Source: Boseongicola sp. SB0675_bin_26
GTDB lineage: Bacteria; Pseudomonadota; Alphaproteobacteria; Rhodobacterales; Rhodobacteraceae
Length of the DNA stretch: 14,632 nt
NCBI GenBank assembly: GCA_009843725.1
Contig: VYCX01000248.1
Coordinates: forward strand, 1-14,632
Reading direction: 5' to 3'
Shown piece after piece: positions 1 through 5,537 of this stretch. How positions within the stretch are numbered: position 1 is the first letter of the stretch; the number at the start of each line of letters is the position of its first letter. The notes under the pieces are model-generated. The model was given only the letters and a program-made list of their open reading frames with translations, did not search any database and was not told where the DNA came from. A program made the translations under genes and the position numbers.

Positions 1-2
1 CG

Positions 3-212
3 TCGCCTGCGTTGAAAGCGGCCTTTGTATCCGAGGAGTTCGCCGGCGCGGGGGTCATCTGCCACTTCGAGGGACCAGGTGACCTGGAGCTCAGGGCGCA
101 GGTTCCCGAGGCCCGCCTGGCCGAGCTCTCGCCCGAGCCCGGGAAGCCGTTTTGGCTGGCCTGGGCCGCGGACTCACCCCATGTCTTGACGCATAGAGAG
201 GGACGAACGTGA
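3..212 (+). CDS. C-terminal fragment of a probable ABC-transporter ATP-binding subunit (TOBE-like tail)
   Basis: The frame is open from the window edge to a TGA at 210-212, so only the last 70 or so residues of a longer protein are visible. The fragment ends in a small beta-rich segment with a pattern like LSPEPGKPFWLAW followed by HVLTHREG. This resembles the C-terminal TOBE domain of PotA-like (polyamine/iron-type) import ATPases, where a 'G-x-x-V-x-L-x-W' strand is followed by a short 'vl' strand. No nucleotide-binding motif is in view, so the assignment rests on the tail alone. Its stop overlaps the GTG of the deaminase-like gene (GTGA, 209-212). That points to one operon, plausibly uptake plus catabolism of a nitrogenous base or related compound. 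The family call is an inference of moderate strength. Confidence 0.45.
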   Translation, partial: SPALKAAFVSEEFAGAGVICHFEGPGDLELRAQVPEARLAELSPEPGKPFWLAWAADSPHVLTHREGRT

Positions 213-949
213 CCTTCGACATCCTGGTCAAGGGAGGAACGCTTCCCGATGGTCGAATTGCCGATGTCGCAATCGCGGACGGGAAGATCGCTGCCGTCGA
301 AGCGCCGATCGACGCCGAAGCCGGCGAGGTTGTGGATGCCGCGGGAAAGCTGGTCTCGAGCCCCTTCGTCGACCCGCACTTCCACATGGATGCGACGCTC
401 AGCTATGGCACGCCGCGCGTCAACGCATCTGGCACCCTCCTGGAGGGCATTGCGCTCTGGGGTAATCTCAAGGCTCTCCAGACCCGAGAAGACATTGTGG
501 CGCGCGCGCTCACCTACTGCCGTCAGGGCGTGACCAAGGGGCTTCTGGCGATCCGAAGCCATGTCGATGTGACGGATCCGAACTTCAAGACCGTCGAGGC
601 CCTCCTGGAAGTGCGCGAGCATGTTCGGGGAACCCTCGACCTCCAGCTCGTGGCCCTTCCGCAGGACGGCTGGTTCCGCGCGGATAGCCGCGCGTCTCGG
701 GTGCGAGCGTGGAACGCTGTTGTGGCTGCTGAACGGCAAGGCGGGCGTGTTGGCGAACACGGCGCCTGCGCTGGAGGACATCGGCTGGGGCACTGCCGAG
801 CACTGGATGCGTATGCAGGCGAGCTACGAGCTTGCGCAGGCGCGCCGCGACCGGACCGCCGCCGAACGGCCCGTGCGCGCGCTGCACGCATGATCGGGGA
901 TCGCGCCAGCACTGGCGGCGATCAATCTGCAAGAATGCTTGCACACTGA
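209..949 (+). pseudogene. Truncated cytosine deaminase-like amidohydrolase (5' part only)
   Basis: The GTG start at 209 overlaps the upstream stop by four bases. Residues 1-157 look like the N-terminus of the CodA-type cytosine deaminase/metal-dependent hydrolase family: an early beta-sandwich strand (DILVKGGTLPDG), the metal-site segment FVDPHFHMD near residues 53-61, RSHVDV near 116-121, and LQLVALPQDGWFR near 145-157. Family members are about 400-430 residues and would continue through the barrel with further His and Asp ligands. Here recognisable sequence stops at about base 680. The frame then runs on to a TGA at 947-949 as Arg/Ala-rich nonsense, because that stretch is coding in a different frame (a HigA remnant). 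Half the barrel is missing, so the product should be inactive. The break is a junction with foreign DNA rather than a simple frameshift, because no deaminase sequence follows in any frame. Confidence 0.8.
681..893 (+). pseudogene. HigA-family antitoxin, C-terminal remnant
   Basis: Read in the frame ending at TGA 891-893, this stretch encodes RIAARLG, then TLLWLLNGKAGV, then ALEDIGWGTAEHWMRMQ and ASYELAQARRDR. This is the second half of the HTH_XRE HigA-type addiction-module antidote: recognition helix, 'LLNGKAGV' turn, 'T-A-E-x-W-x-R-M-Q' and 'Y-x-L-A-Q-A-R' tail. The first 30 or so residues of the family are absent. Upstream in this frame is the out-of-frame deaminase sequence, so there is no native start. 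No HigB-type toxin gene is present nearby. It is best read as a broken relic that arrived with, or was joined to, the neighbouring restriction-modification DNA. A fusion ORF in this frame could begin at ATG 621, but its N-terminus would be meaningless. Confidence 0.75.
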
Positions 950-974
950 GCCAAGCTCGACCAGAACGGGATTG

Positions 975-3900
975 ATGGCGAGAATGAACGCAAAGTTGTC
1001 GGCGGCTGTTGAGGCGTACTTCACCGGCCTTGGACGTATGCGCGGTTCGGGAGGCGCGACCGCCGAACGCTCTGCGTATGGGCCGCTCGCCAACCTGCTG
1101 AACGATGCAGGCGCGGCACTTAGGCCGAAGGTGTTCTGTGTCGGCGAGCTTGCTGACCAGGGCGCGGGCCATCCCGACTTTGGCCTCTATGCGGCGAAGC
1201 AGGTCCAACGGGGTCGCCCGCGCGAAGGCCAGATACCGGAATGCGGCGTCGTCGAGGTGAAGACGGCAGACGACGATGCCTGGCTCACGGCGGCGGGCGA
1301 TCAGGTCAGCCGCTACTGGAGACGCTATCGTCTGGTGCTCGTGACCAACACGCGCGACTTTGTGCTGGTGGGCGAGGATGCTGCGGGCCGCCCGGCGAAG
1401 CTGGAAACCTTCCGGCTTGCAGACAGCGTGGATGACTTTCGGCGCAAGCTTGAAAAGCCCCGCGCATTTGCCCGGTCGGCTGGCACTGGCCTCGGAGAAT
1501 ATCTGGCCCGTGCGTTGACGCACCGGGCCGCGCTGGCGGAGCCGAAGGATCTGGCCTGGCTGCTTGCTTCCTACGCGCGCGATGGTCTGGCACGGGTCGA
1601 GGCGGCTGGGGATGCACCGGCGCTTGCAACGGTTCGCGCCGCGCTGGAAGACGCGCTCGGCATTCGCTTCGAGGGGGAGCGCGGCGCGCGCTTCTTCCAT
1701 TCGACGCTGGTGCAGACACTGTTCTACGGGGTCTTCTCCGCGTGGGTCTTGTGGGCGCGTGACTGGCGGTCCGATGAGGGGCCGTTGTTCGATGGTGAAC
1801 CTGCCGCCCGCCGGTTCGATTGGCGCACCGCGGTCTGGCACCTGCGAGCGCCTGTGCTCGCGGCGCTGTTCCAGCAGCTATCGCAGCCGGGACGGCTGCA
1901 ACCTCTAGGCTTGGTCGAGGTGCTTGACTGGACGGCCGCCGCTCTCGACCGGGTTGATCGGGAGACTTTCTTCTCGCGCTTCAATGAAGGCGAGGCGGTG
2001 CCTTACTTCTACGAGCCGTTTCTGGAAGCTTTCGATCCCGAACTGCGCAAGCAGCTCGGAGTCTGGTACACGCCGGCGGAAGTGGTCCGTTACATGGTCG
2101 CCCGAGTTGACAAGGCGCTGAGGGACGACCTCGGCATCGCGGAAGGGCTGGCAGCAGAGAACGTCTATGTGCTCGATCCTTGCTGCGGCACTGGGGCCTA
2201 TCTGGCCGAAGTGCTGCGCCGTATCGCAGCCAATCTGGAAGGCCAGGGTCTTGGGGCGCTTGCCGGGGCACGGGTGAAGCAGGCGGCGACCGAAAGAGTA
2301 TTCGGCTTCGAGATCATGCCCGCGCCCTTCGTTGTTGCGCATTTGCAGGTCGGCTTGACCATGCAGGACCTCGACGCGCCGCTCGCAGAGGACGGAACCG
2401 AGCGCGCCGGGGTGTTCCTGACCAACGCACTTACCGGATGGGAGCCGCAAGCAACGAAACCGTTACCCTTCCCGGAACTGGAGGAAGAGCGCGACCGGGC
2501 GGAGCGCGTGAAGCAGGATCGTCCAATTCTGGTCATTCTCGGCAACCCGCCTTACAACGGTTTCGCGGGCATGGCAGTGGACGAGGAACGGACGCTGTCC
2601 GAAGCCTACCGCACGACAAAGCTTGTGCGCCCGCCCGGAGGTCAAGGGCTGAACGACCTCTATGTCCGATTCTTCCGCATGGCTGAACGACGAATCGCGG
2701 AAAAGACCGGGCAGGGCGTGGTCTGCTTCATTTCGAATTACTCCTGGCTCGACGGCCTGTCCTTCACGGGCATGCGGGAGCATTATCTGGAAGCATTCGA
2801 CGCGATCCGGATCGACTGCCTGAACGGCGACAAATACAAGACTGGCAAGGTTGCACCGGACGGCACGCCCGACCCCAGCATATTCTCGACCGAGTGCGAT
2901 CCGGTCGGCATCCAGGTCGGCACCGCAATTGCCACACTTGTGCGAAAGGCAGCGCACAAACCGGCGGAACGGGTGGCGTTCCGGCATTTCTGGGGGCGGG
3001 CCAAGCGTGCGGAACTCGTCGCGACTGCGGAAGCGGCGCCCGGCACGCTATATGAGGACATAACGCCTGATCTGTCGCTCGGATTGCCCTTCGCGCAAAC
3101 GACGGTGAGCGCGGACTGGTCCGGCTGGCCGACGCTGCCGGATCTGTTCCCTGTTTCCTTCCCCGGCATCAAGACCAGCCGGAACGGATTCCTGATCGAC
3201 ACCGACCTCGACCGGCTCAAGGCGCGTATTGCGGACTATTTCAATCCGGCGCTGAGTCATGACGACATCGCCCGGCTCTACCCGGCGGCAATGAGGGAGA
3301 CGGCGCGTTTCGACGCCCGCGCGGTGCGCGAAGCGCTGCTGAAACGCGGAGGGCCGGACGAAGCAGGGTTCGTGCGCCATGCTTACCGACCATTCGACAA
3401 TCGCTGGCTTTACTGGGAAAGGGACACGAAGCTTCTGGACGAGAAGCGCGCTGAATACAGGCGGCAGATATTCGAGGGAAATGTCTGGATCGAGGTGCGC
3501 GAACGGGACGCCAGGGAAGACTATTCGCGCGGCACTCCAGTCCGTCATTTGGCAGACAATTTCGGTAACGGCTTGTCCAGTTTCTTTCCCGCCCGCTTGC
3601 GCGACGACGATCTTGCCGGCAATGGAGACGATGCCTCGCGAGCTAATCTCACGGAAGCCGCACATCGCTATCTGAAGCGGCTGGGCCTCGGCGTGGAGGA
3701 CCTGTTCCATCATGTCCTCGCGACGCTTCACGACCCGGCCTACCGCGACGCAAACGCCGGGGCGTTGCGAATGGGCTGGCCTCGCATTCCGTTGCCTGGC
3801 TGGCCCGATGATGGGGATGGGGACGCCGCGACGGCGCTTGCGAATTCGGCGGCTCGCGGTCGCGAAATTGCCACGCTGCTAGACTCCGAAACACCCGTGC

Positions 3901-4361
3901 CTGGAGTCACGCAAGGCCCGCTTCGCGCGGAAATGGCAGCGATCGCCGCGCCTGCCACTTTGGGCGGCCGCAATATGGCCGGCGACGATTTCGCAGTGAC
4001 TGCCAACTGGGGCCATCATGGCCGGGACGACGCCGTGATGCCCAGCCAGGGCCGCGCAACCGAGCGTCCCTTCGCGGCAGAGGAGCGCATTACCATGAAC
4101 GTCGCCGTGCCAGCGCTGGGCGAAACGACCTTCGATATCTGGCTGAACGGCAACGCATACTGGCGCAACGTCCCCGCCGCCGTCTGGGACTACCGCCTCG
4201 GCGGCTACCGGGTTCTAAAGAAGTGGCTCTCCTACCGCGAACGCGACATCCTCGGTCGTCCCCTGCGGATCGACGAAGTCCAGCACTTTGCGGAGACGGC
4301 GCGGCGCATTGCCGCGATCCTCTCCATGTCTCCTCCGACAAGGCCCGACCATGAGACCTGA
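975..4361 (+). CDS. Single-chain type ISP-like/IIG restriction-modification enzyme (nuclease, N6-adenine methylase, specificity)
   Basis: A protein of about 1128 residues that probably methylates adenine in its recognition site and cuts unmodified DNA. An N-terminal PD-(D/E)xK nuclease is suggested by HPDFG (Asp68) followed by VVEVK (Glu94, Lys96). The methylase core has SAM motif I DPCCGTG at 401-407 and catalytic motif IV NPPY at 524-527, preceded by the usual GVWYTPAEVV segment near 360. The C-terminal part, including YRPFDNRWLYWE and a final WLSYRERDILGRPL segment, resembles the specificity region of type ISP enzymes such as LlaBIII. Type ISP enzymes carry a helicase between nuclease and methylase; no Walker A or DEAD-box motif appears here, and the chain is several hundred residues shorter. 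It should therefore behave as a helicase-free IIG-like enzyme. ATG 975 is chosen over TTG 939; ATG 984 is an alternative. No strong ribosome site is visible. Confidence 0.88.
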   Translation: MARMNAKLSAAVEAYFTGLGRMRGSGGATAERSAYGPLANLLNDAGAALRPKVFCVGELADQGAGHPDFGLYAAKQVQRGRPREGQIPECGVVEVKTADDDAWLTAAGDQVSRYWRRYRLVLVTNTRDFVLVGEDAAGRPAKLETFRLADSVDDFRRKLEKPRAFARSAGTGLGEYLARALTHRAALAEPKDLAWLLASYARDGLARVEAAGDAPALATVRAALEDALGIRFEGERGARFFHSTLVQTLFYGVFSAWVLWARDWRSDEGPLFDGEPAARRFDWRTAVWHLRAPVLAALFQQLSQPGRLQPLGLVEVLDWTAAALDRVDRETFFSRFNEGEAVPYFYEPFLEAFDPELRKQLGVWYTPAEVVRYMVARVDKALRDDLGIAEGLAAENVYVLDPCCGTGAYLAEVLRRIAANLEGQGLGALAGARVKQAATERVFGFEIMPAPFVVAHLQVGLTMQDLDAPLAEDGTERAGVFLTNALTGWEPQATKPLPFPELEEERDRAERVKQDRPILVILGNPPYNGFAGMAVDEERTLSEAYRTTKLVRPPGGQGLNDLYVRFFRMAERRIAEKTGQGVVCFISNYSWLDGLSFTGMREHYLEAFDAIRIDCLNGDKYKTGKVAPDGTPDPSIFSTECDPVGIQVGTAIATLVRKAAHKPAERVAFRHFWGRAKRAELVATAEAAPGTLYEDITPDLSLGLPFAQTTVSADWSGWPTLPDLFPVSFPGIKTSRNGFLIDTDLDRLKARIADYFNPALSHDDIARLYPAAMRETARFDARAVREALLKRGGPDEAGFVRHAYRPFDNRWLYWERDTKLLDEKRAEYRRQIFEGNVWIEVRERDAREDYSRGTPVRHLADNFGNGLSSFFPARLRDDDLAGNGDDASRANLTEAAHRYLKRLGLGVEDLFHHVLATLHDPAYRDANAGALRMGWPRIPLPGWPDDGDGDAATALANSAARGREIATLLDSETPVPGVTQGPLRAEMAAIAAPATLGGRNMAGDDFAVTANWGHHGRDDAVMPSQGRATERPFAAEERITMNVAVPALGETTFDIWLNGNAYWRNVPAAVWDYRLGGYRVLKKWLSYRERDILGRPLRIDEVQHFAETARRIAAILSMSPPTRPDHET

Positions 4362-4378
4362 CGCGTCATCGTCAGGTC
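4355..4378 (+). terminator. Perfect 8-bp stem-loop at the end of the restriction-modification gene
   Basis: GACCTGAC (4355-4362) and GTCAGGTC (4371-4378) are exact reverse complements separated by 8 bases. The 5' arm contains the TGA stop of the restriction-modification gene. No T-run follows, so it is not a standard intrinsic terminator. It may be a weak terminator or a 3'-end stabilising hairpin. Confidence 0.35.
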
Positions 4379-4460
4379 GGCCAGTCTGCCTGGATGGTTG
4401 GTGCCTGACGGCGATCAATTGGAAGGCTGCTGTGAGGAGTCGCTTCTGGCAAGAGAGCAC

Positions 4461-4724
4461 ATGCCATCGTTAGCCAGGAAAGAACAATTCAAGAAAGTCA
4501 ATCGACTTGCCCCTCTTGTGGCGAAGCGGATGTTTCCGCCTCGCAGCTTCATCAAGTCATTCCCGCCGAATTCCGCGTTGACGCAGTGCCTGACTTCCGG
4601 CAATCCTCCGCCATCTGCGTCTGGACCAGTTCCAGCTCCTGAACGCAGGCAGGGGCGGCGCGCGCGAGACCACGGGAACACGGTCGGACGAGCGCCACCC
4701 CGCACGCTGCAGGAGGACGATTGA
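4461..4724 (+). CDS. Unrecognised small ORF, possibly coupled to the next gene
   Basis: An 87-codon frame starting at ATG 4461, behind a weak purine-rich AAGAGAG. It begins MPSLARKEQFKKVNRL and turns into a Pro/Ser/Arg-rich tail ending TLQEDD. It matches no family I know. The only argument for its being a gene is that its TGA (4722-4724) shares a base with the ATG of the following small membrane protein, the classic TGATG coupling arrangement. Codon third positions are not strongly GC-biased, unlike the well-supported genes nearby, and an open reading stretch in another frame covers the same bases. It may be a chance ORF or the decayed end of an older gene. The rest of the interval 4379-4460 shows nothing recognisable. 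Confidence 0.2.
   Translation: MPSLARKEQFKKVNRLAPLVAKRMFPPRSFIKSFPPNSALTQCLTSGNPPPSASGPVPAPERRQGRRARDHGNTVGRAPPRTLQEDD
4711..4716 (+). promoter_or_regulatory. Consensus ribosome binding site for the small membrane protein
   Basis: AGGAGG lies 7 bases before ATG 4724. This decides the start of the small membrane protein gene and is the best ribosome site in the left half of the window. Confidence 0.6.
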
Positions 4725-4918
4725 TGAAGGAACGACGGAGCGGCCCGTACTTCGCGACAAGGAGCGCCCGCATCCACCCCGCATCGGACAAGCGTCCTGA
4801 ACGATCCAGGGACGCTCGGCGGTGGATCTGGAATTTCCTGGCCCCTTTGGCGCTCTTGATCCTGGTGTACGTGATTTTCGTCATCTACCTGACACTGCCC
4901 GGAGGGGTGATTTCTTGA
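4724..4918 (+). CDS. Small single-span membrane protein, function unknown
   Basis: A 64-residue protein. Residues 1-35 are strongly basic and polar (MKERRSGPYFATRSAR start, Arg-rich up to RRW). They are followed by one hydrophobic helix, roughly residues 36-59 (IWNFLAPLALLILVYVIFV and onward), and a short tail ending LPGGVIS. The positive-inside rule predicts a cytoplasmic N-terminus and a very short periplasmic end. A consensus AGGAGG at ideal spacing and a single start codon support its being real even though it is short. It lies about 600 bp upstream of the peptide-exporter genes on the same strand, so a helper role in that system is possible but unproven. The Gly-Gly near the C-terminus is probably not a C39 cleavage site, because only three residues follow it. 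No family recognised. Confidence 0.5.
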   Translation: MKERRSGPYFATRSARIHPASDKRPERSRDARRWIWNFLAPLALLILVYVIFVIYLTLPGGVIS

Positions 4919-4931
4919 AAATTTGGCAAAA

Positions 4932-4958
4932 TGGCGAATGGTTCATGACAGTTCGCCA
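4932..4958. repeat. Inverted repeat TGGCGAA / TTCGCCA
   Basis: TGGCGAA (4932-4938) and TTCGCCA (4952-4958) are exact reverse complements with a 13-base spacer, starting 14 bp after the stop of the small membrane protein gene. No T-tract follows. It could be a weak terminator or a protein-binding dyad. Confidence 0.3.
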
Positions 4959-5069
4959 GCTGTGAAACCGGCCTGACTGAGCGGTCACGAGCTTGACCCA
5001 TGGTGCCCGCGGCAGCAAGTCATGATGGCCAACTGACTGGTGGATCATTGCACGGCCTGGGGACCGGGG

Positions 5070-5297
5070 ATGGCCCAGAGTGCACAGATCGATCCAGGCG
5101 CCTTCGCGGAGGCCGGGCGGGGGCCGATGACGCGTGATGAATCCGGCGTGGCAATGCGTCAAGCGATTGCGCACTCGGCCAGGCCGGTGATAGGGCGCGG
5201 GAACCGCGGGCCTGACTGCGAGGAACTGTTGCGGCGCTGGAAACTCTCGCGGCGGTGGCGCGTTGGGGCCGTCCAGATTTTGCAAAACGTGTCCTGA
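5070..5297 (+). CDS. Unrecognised 75-residue ORF
   Basis: ATG 5070 follows GGGGACCGGGG, which could act as a poor ribosome site. The product starts MAQSAQIDPGAFAEAG, has a polar middle, and ends in a basic helix-like segment (EELLRRWKLSRRWRVGAV). Third codon positions are mostly G or C, as expected for this genome, which is why it is listed. There is no signal peptide, no clear membrane span and no double-glycine leader. It matches no family I know. It lies 123 bp before the next small gene and 240 bp before the exporter. A role as an exported precursor would be pure speculation. Confidence 0.22.
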   Translation: MAQSAQIDPGAFAEAGRGPMTRDESGVAMRQAIAHSARPVIGRGNRGPDCEELLRRWKLSRRWRVGAVQILQNVS

Positions 5298-5420
5298 ACG
5301 AAACCCGTTGCACGGCGTGTTTGGGCGGCATAACGTGGCATGCAACCAGTCATGCTTCCTGGAGGCGTTCCGAAGTTGTTTCGAAGGGATTCCCTCATTC
5401 ACAGGGCGCAGCCCGAGGCC

Positions 5421-5525
5421 ATGGACGAACCGCTGAAGGTGTCGGCCCCGCATGAACGCATGTTCAGGACGGCGCTGATGGTCGTGCTGCTGGCAACGCT
5501 TGGACTGGTCGCGGTGACAGGCTGA
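5421..5525 (+). CDS. Very small membrane peptide directly upstream of the exporter operon
   Basis: A 34-residue ORF (start MDEPLKVSAPHERMFR, then the hydrophobic run TALMVVLLATLGLVAVTG). It ends at TGA 5523-5525, only 12 bp before the first ABC exporter gene. The shape, a short cytoplasmic arm followed by one membrane helix, matches either a free-standing membrane peptide or the N-terminal stub of a membrane-fusion (HlyD-type) protein. HlyD is the component usually expected beside this pair of ABC genes. The ribosome site is weak (CCCGAGG). An in-frame start at 5340 would add 27 residues of less natural sequence. Real expression is uncertain. The close spacing suggests it would be co-transcribed with the exporter. 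Confidence 0.35.
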   Translation: MDEPLKVSAPHERMFRTALMVVLLATLGLVAVTG

Positions 5526-5537
5526 TCCCGGACCGAG

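Larger units (their letters stand above)
4919..5420 (+). other. 502-bp stretch with no convincing gene
   Basis: Between the two small membrane-protein genes nothing recognisable is encoded. It holds an inverted repeat at 4932-4958 and one 75-codon unrecognised ORF (5070-5297). No remnant of an HlyD adaptor and no NHLP- or Nif11-type leader peptide was found in any frame. No consensus promoter stands out. Confidence 0.5.

Noticed and set aside
939..974. Upstream TTG start for the restriction-modification enzyme
   Set aside because: The extra 12 residues are not family-like and would begin inside the tail of the disrupted deaminase frame; ATG 975 is more plausible.
585..1841. 418-codon open frame on the minus strand
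   Set aside because: It runs opposite the HigA remnant and the restriction-modification gene and has no recognisable domain.
4911..4918. Gly-Gly near the end of the 64-residue membrane protein as a C39 cleavage site
   Set aside because: Only three residues follow it and it sits directly after a membrane helix, so no exported core peptide would result.
5308..5336. Possible promoter TTGCAC-17 bp-TAACGT before the exporter operon
   Set aside because: The spacing is right, but each box matches only about half of the consensus, so it is not better than chance.
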